Source of the DNA: Ditylenchus dipsaci
Lineage: Eukaryota > Nematoda > Chromadorea > Rhabditida > Anguinidae
Length of the DNA stretch: 64,000 nucleotides
Direction: 5' to 3'
Assembly: GCA_004194705.1 (NCBI GenBank)
Contig: SADC01000283.1
Span: 1-64,000 of the forward strand
The translations under genes were made by a program, and so were the position numbers. This document shows positions 46,527 to 58,046 of this stretch, piece by piece; the stretch's first letter is position 1, and the number at the start of each line of letters is the position of its first letter. A model generated the notes under the pieces. The model did not search any database. It was not told the origin of the DNA and was given only the letters and a program-made list of their open reading frames with translations.

Positions 46527-49500
46527 TTATTGAATTCCACCTTGACCACCCCGAATGAGCTTTTCTCCAAAATCTAGCACTCTCCCTTTGTTGACTGGCT
46601 TTGGAGCAGACGCAGGAGTACTGTCTGGAATTTTCGTGGTAGTAACTTCGGTGATTGCAGCCTCTGTGGTAGGCTCTTCAGTTGTCTCAAGTGGCTCAGA
46701 TGTGATTACTTCAGGCTCTTCTTTTTCTTGATCTGCCGACTCATTAGCATTTGAAAACTCTTTGCTGGCCTAAATGCGAAAATTTACGGGTTATAAAAGT
46801 CATTCTGGCTAATTTTGTTATAAAATTTACTTTAATGTTTTAGGCATCATTATTTTTGCTACCAGGTTACCCATGGAAGAACTTTAGGGTTACTCCAAAT
46901 CTCGGAGCATTCAAATTCTGCAAAAATTCCGGGTAACAAGAATTAGTGCTATATCTTACATAGTACTAAACTGACCCAGTCGGTTGGGTTGGGCAGAGTG
47001 AAATTGACACCTCAGATCCGCCTGACGGACGTTTGCTTTTTTATCCATTTATGTTTTTTTCGCATTTTTAAAATAAGTCCTGGTAATTGACCGGTTTCGA
47101 AAATTAATTTACAAATTTTTCGTCTATTATATAGGCTGTCCCAGTGAAACTGACTGAGTAGGATTGGGTAGAATAGCACGGTTTTTCAACTCGAATTTTT
47201 AAAATTTAAAGACATCTTAATAATAAATGAGATTTTGGGAGTGTGTTCCTAGTGTGTAAAATCAACTGAATATTTTTAAAATTCACATTTTGGAACTAAA
47301 AATCAGATTTTTTGAAGAATTCCTGTACTTTTCCTGATTAATCAGCCCAAATGGCAGCCCTGGTTTCCTCATAACCGTCCTATTAATTGTCAAACATAGT
47401 GAAAAAAGCTATCTTGCGGCCGTCTTTCAGCAGTCAACTGGATGGAGGGTTTACTTTTTTAAAATTTAAAAATTCCAAACAAATTTTAAAAATTGTTCAT
47501 GTGGTTGCTGTCCTTCCTATTTTATAAACAGCATGTGTTCGTATTTGTTTGGTTGTAAAAAATGCACACATAAAAATGCGAAATGTAAAAAATGCACAAA
47601 AACACACATAAAGACCACATAATTTACACGTCACAGACAAGGAAAAAAGCAAAGAGAGCATTAAAAAAACACCTACGCAAGTAGCATAAAGAACTGAGAG
47701 CGACCCAATTGCAGCAAATATATTTCACCCAGTCTAACCCCCCTTTCAGTTTGTCTGTTTTCCAATAGACGGACTGATGCTTTCGCTGTGTTTCTTTTTT
47801 TCTTATTTTAACTGTATGTAATCTAAAGTAAAATTAACTGTAAAAATTGACTGTATACCTATATTTGGCCAAATTTCACGTTTTCACCCAATCTAAACCG
47901 AATTTTTCGTGTTTTTCTGCAATTTTAACAGCAGTGCACTTATTTGAACACAGATACTTACACCATTTCAACCTCCCTTTCATTTTGCCTTTTTCTCAAC
48001 AGGCAGACTAGATGTTGGATGATGCTCTTCGCTGTGTTGTCATATTGTCAATAAAAGAATATTGGCATTGTGTTTTTTATGTTTAACGTAATTTGAATTT
48101 TTAAAAATTTAAAAATTTCAAGTCACACAGTTAACCGTCATTTCCCTATTTGTAATTGGTAATTGAAAAAAAAGCCAAAAAACTACCTCACTACTTTCGT
48201 CTTCGCAGGCATTACTAAATCTCAAATCAAAATCTTTGTAGTTGGAGTATCTAACTTTTCTATACTCGCAGTCTTCATAAATTTCCATATTGTCGCCGCA
48301 CAGCAAACATTGCAAACCGAAGTGAAATTTGTGAGTGCCAGTTCTCGAAAGCTCCATAACGCCTTTGTGTAATGCAGTTATTGTAATATGGTAAGAATTA
48401 ATGCATTTTGATTTAACAGAGATGCTATTTTCATCTCGGTCTTCGTAATAGATCTCAATGCCACCATAAGAGCTCTGATTTCTCGAAACTGTTAGTTGAG
48501 ACTGTCTGTGTCGGTGCACATGTTTGCATCGAGGAGCGGGATCTTCAGCTGAATACAAACTTTTAATACGGTCTAATCTCATTTTAATAACCCAGGGTCA
48601 TGATTTCAAAATTTTTAGAGATAAGGACATTGCTCAATATAAAGACATTTAGCATATTGTTTAGCGAAAATAGGCTACAGTCAAACCTGGGTTATCCAAC
48701 ACCCAGGGGACTGGCCTTATGGTGTCCGATAAACAAGGTGTCGGTTAACTGAGGTGTCATTTGACAGAGAATAGGCCAATCTCGGCAAAATGAAGGATAT
48801 TTGAGGTGCTGGATAACCGAGGGTGTCGGTTAACTGGGTGTCGGATAACCCAGGTTTGACTGTATTTTATTTGATCCTAAGGCCCTAGTCAACAAAACTA
48901 TGTTCAACATCTTCCTTTTTGTTCAAAATTGGCCCCTTTTTGGTGCATTTCCAACCAAATACATACCTAAATCCCTTCAAAAACGTCCAAAATAGGTATT
49001 TTTGGGCGGTCTCAAAACTCAATTTTTTATTGACCAGAACACAAAAAAATGTCTTTTTTGAACTCCTGAGGCGATTTTAGGTCGATATAGGGTGTTTGGA
49101 AACACTTCAAAAAAAATTTATTTGGGGGGGGGTTATACTCAGGTAGCGCCAAAAATTCTAACAATAGATAATTCGAAAAAGTATTTTCGAAAAAAGGATT
49201 TTAAGCATGTTCGAATTAGCAATTTTCTCACTCAAATTTTACGATTTCGAGTAAAAGACCTGCAAATTGGACTCTTTAGGATCAGACTATTGAAACAAAA
49301 ACGAACAAAACAAAAATTGAAACAAAAATGCAAAGTCAATGGTTTGCTGACTCAACGGCAGTATCACGGGAACTTAGACCCACCCTACCCCTGTCAGAAT
49401 AACCGGGTACGCCCATCAGCCAGTGTATCTAAAGACAGACTTGCACTACGAAAAAAGCTTTTTAGTTTATCTGGACATACGCTGGTTAACCCGTGCTCGA

Positions 49501-49966
49501 ACTTACAAAATCGCAAAAAACGGAAAGAGATGGGATGACTTTTTGTTTTATTAAAGGTTGGTGAAAAATCCCTTTAAATGAATTCAAATCCCACCTTTCA
49601 TCTCACGCACCTTAGTTTCTCTGTTCCACTCAAATGGATCATCTTCATTGGTCAAGAGCAGGTCACAGCCAGTAAAGTATTTGATCAGCGCATTTATGGC
49701 TCCCATCTTTATAACTCTACTGACTTTTGAGTAAAGACCTTTGTGTCCACGCACAAAATCTCCATGATGTTTGAAGCCGAAATACCGCATATAGCAGTCA
49801 ACAAAAAGGAAGATGTCGAAGTCGTAAAATTCGCATTCGTAGTCATCCCATACAACATAATGGGTCGTATAATCTTGTGTATTGCTTTCTCTAGAGCTAG
49901 ATTGAGTTCTTATAGAATGACGACTGTTTGCCTCTTCTTCAGATAGTTCTTCCGAAGAAATAAATG
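46527..49966 (-). CDS. Unrecognised Cys-rich, acidic protein, 3 exons
   Basis: Proposed minus-strand exons. First exon: about 49966-49597, an acidic/Ser start ISSEELSEEEAN then CEFYDFDIFLFVDCYMRYFGF and NALIKYFTGCDLLLTNEDDPF, with donors AAG|GTGCGT (49607) or AAAG|GTGGGA. Second exon: 48548-48187 after acceptor TTGTATTCAG, or 48582 if it starts at its own ATG, with KCINSYHITI, FGLQCLLCGDNMEIYEDCEY and the end DESSE|GTAGTT. Third exon: 46769-46527 after CATTTAG, an acidic, Thr-rich tail EPLETTEEPTTEAAI then KGRVLDFGEKLIRGG and TAA. Phase 0 joins exons two and three exactly; phase 1 fits the first join. I do not recognise the family. The CLLCGDN...DCEY cluster could bind metal or form disulphides. 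The 5' end is not established. The long intron 46770-48186 shows no other exon I can support. Confidence 0.5.
48676..48864. mobile_element. pogo-like MITE
   Basis: TA-flanked CAGTCAAACCTGGGTTATCC and complement, with internal GGTGTCGGTTAACTG/GGTGTCGGATAAC units. Lies in the proposed intron between the first two exons of the 46527-49966 gene. Confidence 0.88.
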
Positions 49967-51313
49967 CTGTTTGGCAAAGAATGGGGGACCAAACACTTCA
50001 GAACTATGCTTTTCTAAAAAATAAATGTTTTAGTGAATAAGTATCAAAATTTAAGTTTTTACAGCACAGAAGCTGCGAAAAAGCACTTTTTAAATTATTT
50101 TAAAATGCTGTATACCGAATATGGCTAAGATTCTTAGCTACATTTTGGTATATAATACAGTTAGAAGCTTTAATTTAATTTCAAAAACAAAATTTTATGC
50201 TGAATTAGGTCTGTGTTTGTTGCCTCTCCTTGTACGTGAACTTAGTGAAAGTCACTCTAGGAGCATTTTCAGTCAAACCCTTTGATATAGAGCCGATAGA
50301 AGGGGGGAGTTTAAATCAGGTGGCTGTGGAAGGGAGGTTAAACTGTAGTGCATTTCCCTTTTTTGTCATCGATTCATTATATGGTTTTTATTAGAGAAAA
50401 TAGATAGCTACAAAATTAGGAATTGCGCCTCGGCGCATTTTCGATCATTTCATATAAACAGAAAAAAACCGAATTCAAGTTACTATAACAAAGCACTGAC
50501 ATAGAGAATTATGGTAAATATAATAATTAAAGTTCGAAATAAGGATTACCAGAACACGCTTCATAGGCTAAAATACAAAATATTAAACGAATTTGACACA
50601 AAATCAAAGTTACCATAATAAAGCACTAAACTAAGAAATAGCAAAGTATTCATTACAAAATTATGATTTCAAAACAATAAAGAAAATAAAAATTTTTAAC
50701 TTAAGCAGTTATTTTTCGTGATAGCAAATAAAATTAATATTTAAAGCGAAAATTCTGAGCAATTCGTAAATGGACTACCCAGGTTTTGTTTGAGCAGATG
50801 CAAGCCTTTCAACCCATAAATTTTAGACTTATTGACGAGAAAATAATAAGCAGAAAAAATTTTGATACAATGAAAACTTGCAAAATTTGTGCAGAGCATA
50901 GAGTATAGTATTGCTAAGGTGGTAAGGCACAAGGAAAAGACGGATAAATTTGTCACTTTTAAAATTTTGAGCAGAAAATTTTAAATATGTAATTTCCGCC
51001 TTAGCTGCCATAGAAAAATGTCTAGTGAGTAAGACATTTAAATTTTCAAAAGAAAAGTGGGGGAAATAAGGATGTTGGCCTCCTGGGGGTCAACTTTTTT
51101 CCAAAATTTATTTTGACGATTTAATGACTCTTTATCAATTTTTTACGCTAAAAACGATTGCAAAACAAATTTAAGCTTATTTAATACCACATAGTGGTAT
51201 TTTCAAAAAAAACTGATTAAATTTTATCTTTTTGCCTTGGGAAGCAAAGTTAACTATCTTATATGGGAGTATTTTATTACTTTCGCTACTAAAGCTGGGC
51301 GGAAAAATTCTTT

Positions 51314-51540
51314 AAAGGGCATGCCCGTGCGTTAAGGCGCGAACCAGCAGTTTTTTTCGAATTTTTTCGAATGGTCTTATTTTTCACTCGTTCTGCGTCA
51401 AATCTGATATAGATGACCTTATACAGCTTTCAAAAACTAGACGGAAAACTTAAAAAATCTGGACGAGAACGAATGTAAAAATTTATCGAGAAAGGAAAGA
51501 ACTGCTGGTTCGCGCCTTTTCTCCAATCGGCACGATCATG
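51314..51540. mobile_element. piggyBac-like MITE relative, GGCGCGAACCAGCAG arms
   Basis: The left end TTTAAAGGGCATGCCCGTGC resembles the TTAA-type element at 31162. Arms AAGGCGCGAACCAGCAG and complement (51335 and 51502). The right end is eroded. Confidence 0.6.
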
Positions 51541-52178
51541 CATATTTTATTGTCAATAATTATCAAGAGTGATAACTTAGTTATTTCAATTTTATTGTGT
51601 TTCTGCAAAAAAATCAGCACAAAAATGAGTTTTGAGAAGAAAAATAATGTCGGAAAAAGGTTGAAGCACTGGCTGTAAAGGCCCCAAACCATGTTTTTTA
51701 AACTGAAACGTGTAGAAAACATATCTTCAGGGCGGGCCGACATTTAAAATAAATTTCTTTTTGACCAAAATGAGACTACCCTCAAAGTGAATAGACTAAT
51801 ATGTCCAGTGGTTTGCAAATCTCCGCTCTTTGCTCCGCTCTTTGCTTCGGTCGGCTCCGAGGAAAGAGCCAGAGCCGGAGCAAAAACTTTGAAATACGGG
51901 AACAAAAAACTAGAGTTAAAAAAACACATGCATGAAATATTAGAGCGGATGACTTTGTAGGAAAAGCGGGAATATAATGTTCAAAATTTTGCTTTTTTAA
52001 CTGGTTGTTTGCATTCGCTTCAACTTACTGTGGAACTGGCAAGATATATACTTCCTATACAGCGACATCCGCTTCAGTGGAAAGGCTTTTTTAGCACATG
52101 ACCTTGCACACCTCTGGACACAAAGGCAGCTCTGGAACTAATTTGATCAAAAAAATGATTTTGTCTTTCAACAAGACA

Positions 52179-52414
52179 TACCGTATTTCCTGTAATAAGG
52201 CGGCACCCCAACTTCGAGGGCCTATATCTCGGAGCACAGTAAATATTTCGCTTATCAGTTTGATGCCTTTTCTTAACTCCCACGAGCTCTACCGACTCTA
52301 ATTTTTAAATTTTGTTTGAGCATTCAAAAATTTCGAGATTGAATTCAAATTTTCCGGATTTTCAGTGGTTTGAAAAATAAGGCGGCATGCCGCCTTATTA
52401 CAGGAAATACAGTA
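52179..52414. mobile_element. TA-flanked MITE, AATAAGGCGGCA type
   Basis: Left end TACCGTATTTCCTGTAATAA, right end reverse-complemented TACTGTATTTCCTGTAATAA, both followed by GGCGGCA. Confidence 0.85.
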
Positions 52415-53210
52415 TATCGTGGAATATATATCTGTGTGATTTAATAAAGTGTGTTGGAACAAATAGCAAAAAAGGTAAAGCAAGAAAATTTTAAACATCC
52501 GCTCTTCGCTCTGCTCCGAGCAAAGAGCAGAATCCGGAGCGAAATTATAAAAATATGCAGCAAAGAGCCAGAGCCGGATCGAAATTTTGAAATCTGGAAG
52601 CAAAGAGCCGGAGCAGAAGCGGAATTCTGAAATCTGGGGGCAAAGAGCTGAAAATACTAGTTATATCGGCCATGTGTTGGCTACAACACAACTGAAAACA
52701 GCACGTTTTCATTGAAAACGTTCAGTATAGTTATAAGTTTATAAAAAAAAACTGTTAAATTCATTCACAGGAGTCAAATGTCTGCGAATAAATGGTTTTC
52801 ATGGCTATGAGAAAAGAAAAAATTAGTGAAAAAGATTAACAGGGTTGACCAAGGCATACTTTTTTCGGCATCGGGATGAACACATACAGAGCTCAGCTTT
52901 ATATTTCTAATGTGTGACATCACTTTGTATGTTCTTAAAATAAAATTAAGTTTAGTGACAAATGCAAGGTTCGATAAATTTCTCAGATTTATTGTGCAGA
53001 AAGCATAAAATTGAAAATACTGTATTCTCTCTAACAGAGCCCTCAGCTTTTTTTAGCTTCCTGAAAATCGAAAAACTTGGGTTTTATTTTGAAATTTTGG
53101 ATGTCCCTATCTCGGAAAAGCAAATTAGACACGGGCTGAATTTGAAAGGTTCGAGGCAGTTCAAAATGCAATAAAGACTTGGTGACTCTATTTGAGAAGA
53201 GGTACCATTT

Positions 53211-53637
53211 GGGAGAGGGCTGTTTCGCCGTCGCGGTATTCGCCGTCGACGTGTTTCGCCGTCGCACAATTCGCCGTCGACGTTTTTTGCCGTCGACGTT
53301 TTTCGCCGTCAACGTTTTTCGCCGTCGGCTTGATTCGCCGTCGACGTGTTTCGCCGTCGACATTTTCCGACGTTTTAAACTGCCCTGAACAACTTCAAAA
53401 ATAGTATTTCTACGGCAAATTTTTTTACGGCAGAAAAAGTCTTTTTGCGGCAAAAAAAAGTATTTTTACGGCAAAAAAGGTTTGCCCGACTGCGAAACAC
53501 GTCGACGGCGAAAAATGTCGACGGCGAAAAACGTCGACGGCAAAAAACGTCAACGGCGAAAAAGGTCGACGGCGAAAAACCTCGACGGCGAATACCGCGA
53601 CGGCGAAAAAACGTCGACGGCGAAACAGCCTTCTCCC
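53211..53637. mobile_element. Element built of TTCGCCGTCGACG repeats
   Basis: Ends GGGAGAGGGCTGTTTCGCCG and, reverse-complemented, GGGAGAAGGCTGTTTCGCCG. Left arm: about nine TTCGCCGTCGACGT units (53222-53370). Right arm: the same number in complement (53494-53625). The middle (53395-53490) has CGGCAAAAAAAGT-type units. CCATTT flanks both ends (53205-53210 and 53638-53643). A second, outer inverted pair (GAGAAGAGGTACC at 53192 and complement at 53978) suggests nesting. Open frames here are repeat artefacts. Confidence 0.8.
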
Positions 53638-54048
53638 CCATTTTTTGCCTTGGTCCCCCTATTGATTTTTTTTGCAAATTGTTTTCACTTGCTTTATAAT
53701 TCTATTCCAAATCAGAAGGCTTCTGGGCACACATGAAACATCAAAATCAAGCGGTTGTACGGAACAAGCGACAAATTACTGCAATCTTATATTTTGAAGC
53801 AGTATTCCGTCAGAATTGCAGGGCTAAGAAATTGAATGTTTTGAAGGTGTTCTTTGATCAGATGGGGAAAATACATGATTAGCTAAGCAGTTGAATTGTT
53901 ATCTTGGAATTGTCGATGGTGTGTTATCAATAAAATTTACAAAAAAAATCAATAGGAGGGACCAAGGCGAAAAAGGGTACCTCTTCTTAAATAGAGCCGA
54001 CTTGGTTTCGAGAGAATCAATACAGCATCAAAAAATAGTGAAAATGCT

Positions 54049-54438
54049 CTACTGTAAAATTAAGCTTAAATATTCATGGTTTGCTTGCCAATTTGTTTGG
54101 TTAGGCGGTGGTGTCATCAAGTAGTTCGACTCATACTGAAAAATAATTTGTTTAAATTTCAGTTCTATCAATAGAGCAATGTAAACTTACAAAATCTTTG
54201 AAAAACAAGTAGTAAATTAAAATAGAGCCAAAAAGAAGAAATGCTGAAACTATAAACATGACCGTGTAAGCCACAAATTTTTCGTACCTGAATTCTGCAT
54301 TTTAAACAATAAATGAAAATTGGCTTTCAACAATTTTGACTTCTTTTTTGTTACTTACAATTTATCCAATAGAGATTTGTCTTTTGAAGCTGGTTCCACT
54401 TCTTCGTAAGCACTTGGCCTTTTTTGTACAAGATCCAT
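54049..54438 (-). CDS. Small single-pass membrane protein, 87 aa, 3 exons
   Basis: Minus-strand exons 54438-54359, 54287-54191 and 54135-54049 (TAG) with donors TT|GTAAGT and TTT|GTAAGT, acceptors TTCAG and TTTTTCAG, introns of 71 and 55 nt, and exact phase continuity. The start MDLVQKRPSAYEEVEP follows TTTATCAG 13 bases upstream, a plausible trans-splice acceptor. Residues 1-30 are charged and soluble. 33-55 (AYTVMFIVSAFLLFGSILIYYLF) are one transmembrane helix, described here by position. The 32-residue tail has NQT, an N-glycosylation sequon, if luminal. No family recognised; the precise splice signals make it a convincing gene despite its size. Confidence 0.78.
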
Positions 54439-54858
54439 TACAGAAAATCCTGATAAAAGTGTTTATAGGATGAAATATCTTATCTAAGACTCCGAAAATA
54501 ACAATTTTAAATAAAATAATAGCAAAGGTCAGACAGAAAATGTTGTAAGACAATCAATATAGAAAACCTTTGTTGGTGAAGTTTTCACTCAAGAGATTAT
54601 TATTTCGGCTTTCATTGCATTTGGCTCCTTGGTTAGTATTATGTAATACAAGGGAGAACAAGGGAAAAAAATATGAATTTTTTTCAAACATTTTTTGAAA
54701 ATATGCGTAATCCGGTATCTAATAACCGCTATCCGGTTTGTCTTTTTGCATCCGATATCCGATCTAATATTTTGGCAGCCCTGGGTATAACTTGTTTCGA
54801 CTACATCGGGATTCTCCTGAACGTCAAACTTGGAAAGAGTGGAACTAAAAATAATCTC

Positions 54859-55084
54859 GCGTATTTACTCTAATAGTAGCCCAGGGCTGCTGATTTTCAA
54901 CCACCCTCTTTGGGGGCTACTATTGGCGGGGGGGGCTACTGTTAGAGGGGTGCAAAATCAGCCTAAATAGACCGATTTTCAGGGGGCTACTATTTTCAAC
55001 CGCTCTCCTAGGGTTGGCTACTATTAGAGGCCGTGGGAGGCTACAATTAGAGGGGGCGGGGCTACTATTAAAGTGAATACGGTA
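54859..55084. mobile_element. MITE, TATTTACTCTAATAGTAGCC family
   Basis: Same family as 22739-22944: the left end CGTATTTACTCTAATAGTAG and right end complement ...AAAGTGAATACGGTA, with CAACCACCCTCTTTGG and GGGGGCTACTATT inside. Confidence 0.8.
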
Positions 55085-55556
55085 TAAAACATCATTTCTC
55101 AAAATGATCCTTCTGAAGTTAGCAAGTGTCAATCTTTTCAGAATTTATTGGACAAAATTTTAAAAAATTGTAAATTTATATAAATGTTAATTGTTTTTAT
55201 GATCTGAGTAGGATTACTTTTTCTCCACAATATCTTCCGTAAATAGTTTTGAATGTGTGTATAGTCCAGGTGAGTGCTTCTTTGGTCATTGGTTGTTGAG
55301 TGAAAAGCCTTTGGCTGATCGGACTCTATTTTTTGACAGCTTAATAAGTTGTCAAAAAGTACTTGTCCAGTTACAAAGTTAATTTCAAATGGGCAAGCTA
55401 TTTCGGAGCAGATAAATTCCTTAAAATTTTATGAAATTATTATTTTTTCAAAATTAGCTTCTGAAAATGCAATTTTTTTGATTTTCAGATATTTAAAGAG
55501 AGTCGCCCGTGCCAAAAAGCATTGAGGGAGCATTTCAGTGCCTTTTGCAACATTAA

Positions 55557-55653
55557 GGGGGCATGACCACGCAAAATCCGTACAGAAATCCAATAATTAG
55601 GAATTTTTTTTTGAATTTTCGGGCACCACCTCATACTAGCTGGACATGCCCCT
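55557..55653. mobile_element. 97-bp TTAA-flanked MITE
   Basis: TTAA at 55553-55556 and 55654-55657. Ends GGGGGCATGACC and AGGGGCATGTCC (reverse-complemented). A short derivative of the AGGGGCATGCCCGT family. Confidence 0.7.
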
Positions 55654-55803
55654 TTAAAGCGCGGATCAGTATCTTGAGCGTGTTATATGCGCGTCCATCG
55701 GTGCTATTAAAAAATGGTGCTGATACCCGCCTTTTCGGGTGCAATGAGCATGCTTTTTTAAGGAAGAGCGTCAAAAATTCTTCTAATCTTTTAATGTATT
55801 TTT

Positions 55804-56620
55804 TTAATTATTAGCTTTCAAAGAAATTACCTTTCTAATTTTGGATATCAAATCTTTCACTTTTGGCAAGCAATCTGAGTTCGTATTCAACTTCAGCACT
55901 AATATCTTGTTTGTTGTTGTACTATTATGCAAGTACGCAATCAAAGAATCCACTTCAATGCAGTGCCAAAAATTTGTTAAAAAAAGCTTGTCAAGCTTGT
56001 ACAATACTTTGTTCGCACAAAAATGTCTACTGGCACAATTTTTTGAACAGCTTTCATATTAAAAGTCAAGTTTTTGCATTCCAAAATATTATCTTTGTAG
56101 AATAAATGATTCAAAAATAGGTCATATTGCTCGACTGTTTTGAAGTCATTGTTCCAGAGCACTTCTAAGCTACCATTTCTCCACACATGTGCTATTGCTT
56201 GTAAAGAAACTTTCCAGAATTCAGTGGTGCTGGCTAATGTCCTTATAAAGACACTCAAGTCAAATACAGTGTATTTTATTCGGATAGCTTTGAAGCGTAA
56301 ATATGATTTAATAGTTGTAATATCTTTGACCACGTTGATGGACTTTTTTCCTTTTTTGCAGTGAATTCGACATTCTTGTGCTTCAAAGTTGAGGTGTAGA
56401 AAATTTAGAATGCGCAGAGGGAAAAAAGAAAAATGACCGAATATAAGTTGGTTAAATTGATGGCTGATTATACAGAGAAGGTCTAGGTCATTTCGGCTGA
56501 AAATTTAAATATGATGAAGAGGTTGTCCGTAGATAGCGTTGATCTAAATAGCCTTTTCTTCTTGCTGGCATTAGCTTGGCCTTTAGAATTCAGTTTACGT
56601 TTGGTTTTCGTCAAAAACAT
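55804..56620 (-). pseudogene. F-box protein, two frameshifts
   Basis: Reads MFLTKTKRKLN...LSTDNLFIIFKFS from 56620, then after a one-base shift near 56505 RNDLDLLCIISHQFNQLIFGHFS. Together these make an F-box pattern (LS-D-L--IF-F---DL--L--IS--FN-LI) that would recruit a Skp1-type ubiquitin ligase. It continues PLRILNFLHLNF, then the associated C-terminal region with TTEFWKVSLQAIAHVW and NNDFKTVEQYDLFLNHLFYKDN. After a second one-base shift near 56000 it goes on as VLYKLDKLFLTNFWHCIEV to KVKDLISKIRK and a stop at 55804, or a donor AAG|GTAATT. About 270 residues if restored. Nematode genomes hold large, fast-changing F-box families with many pseudogenes, and this looks like one; sequence error is the alternative. 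Confidence 0.68.
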
Positions 56621-57065
56621 TGTACAAATTGTTTTATTTGACTTGTTTTTAAATAATAAGGAGTTTATATTAAAAAATTCGATCAAAAAGCATAAAATGA
56701 TTTGACATTTATTGGCCTAGATGTCGTCAATCATGTGTCATACTTGCCATTTAGTAATTAGAGTTTTTTTATTTTCTTCTTGGCTACATGCAAAAAAACG
56801 CACATCTTCGGCGGAATTCTAGTTAAATTAAGTTAGATTTTTGGTCCTTTTCTACCCAAATTTTTACTGGGCCCCTTCATGTCACTTTATAAAATCTATG
56901 TTAGTTAGGGTTGCTTACTCACGGGTATATACCCCAACCCGGTATTTAAGTAGGGTGAATAAACAATTTACTCTTTTACACTTGCCCACAAGTTTAGAAA
57001 CCAATCTAAACCGCCTAAAAAAGTACCGAATCACCCTAAATAATTTCAGAAAATTTTGGTGATAA

Positions 57066-57517
57066 ATAAGGTGTGAACCCAGGCGGATTCGAATGAGCAA
57101 CCTCGATGAGTACGACTAAATGAGACCTCGATGAGTACGACCGAAAATCGCTCAGAACCACATGCAGAGTGGTTAAAAGAAAAAAAGAACTGGTTTCTGC
57201 AAGTTTACTAAAGGGTGTAAACTTTTGCGAAAATTCGATTAAGCGGATCAGAATCCCGGTCTTATAGGCTTGATCGTTCAAAACCGTGTCGCCGTTTATA
57301 ATAGATAAGTGTGGAACTCTGAGCGATCAAGCCTATCAAACCGGGATTCTGATTCGCTTAATCGATTTTTTTGCAAAAAGTTTACCTCCTTCAGTAATCG
57401 CGCCAAAAAACCAGTTATTTTCGGCTTGCGACGACTCTGTATGGGGTTTCTGAGCGATTCTAAGTGGGGTAAGATATAGCCGAGGTTGCTGGTTGCTGGG
57501 TGCACACCTCATTTACA
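57066..57517. mobile_element. Foldback element
   Basis: Outer arms AAGGTGTGAACCCAG and AGGTGTGCACCCAG (reverse-complemented), inner arms TCAGAATCCCGGTC and CTATAAGGCTTGATC-like pieces meeting at about 57300. Confidence 0.7.
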
Positions 57518-57835
57518 ACCCTAGTTGACCGCATTTAAAAAACGGCTGGAATTCAAATTAAATTCTAGCCTCAAAACAACGTCTTTATCATTTTTGCTTA
57601 AAAACGCCGTTTAGATGTGGTTAAAACCTTTTTAAAGTTTTTTTCGGAAAATTTTACAAAAACAAAAAATTTTCGTGATTGAAATTTCCATATTGGAAGT
57701 TTTTCAAAACTCCTAAAAAATTACATAAAAAGACATAAATAAAACAGTCCTTCAGAAAAAGTTGACAATGTCACCATTTATTTAACCGAGGGTAAAATTT
57801 TAGTCGTGAAGGGTATAAAAGTGGTTCAGTACCCA

Positions 57836-58046
57836 TACCGTATATCTTCTAATAAGACCCACTTTCTATTGAAACACACCTTCTAATAAGGGACCACCTG
57901 TTAGAGGTGTTGAAAATAAGGCCACCTCAAATAAGGCCAATACGGCCAAAAAGTCATCTTCTGATGACGCCCCACCTTCTATTGAGATCCCACCTCCAAA
58001 AAGGGGTTGAAAAATAAGGCCCATGGGTCCTTATTAGAAGATATAT
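57836..58046. mobile_element. MITE, TACCGTATATCTTCTAATAA family
   Basis: Left end TACCGTATATCTTCTAATAA, right complement CCTTATTAGAAGATATA. The adjoining TCAGTACCCATA occurs on both sides (57827 and 58051). Confidence 0.7.

Larger units (their letters stand above)
49967..54048. other. Spacer rich in inverted repeats
   Basis: 50000-51300 shows only AT-rich sequence to me. From 51314 onward there are several foldback or TIR elements, listed separately. 51822-51890 and 52500-52625 carry GCAAAGAGCCGGAGC-type repeats. No supported gene. Confidence 0.45.
54439..55803. other. Spacer with two MITEs
   Basis: 54859-55084 and 55557-55653 are MITEs; the rest is AT-rich without a supported exon. Confidence 0.5.

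Noticed and set aside
53179..53736. RRRRFS/STAKNVDG-type basic ORFs on both strands
   Set aside because: Products of TTCGCCGTCGACG repeats read in different frames.
57060..57180. Possible tRNA (GGATTCGAAT-like T-arm)
   Set aside because: No cloverleaf can be drawn around it; it lies in an arm of a foldback repeat.
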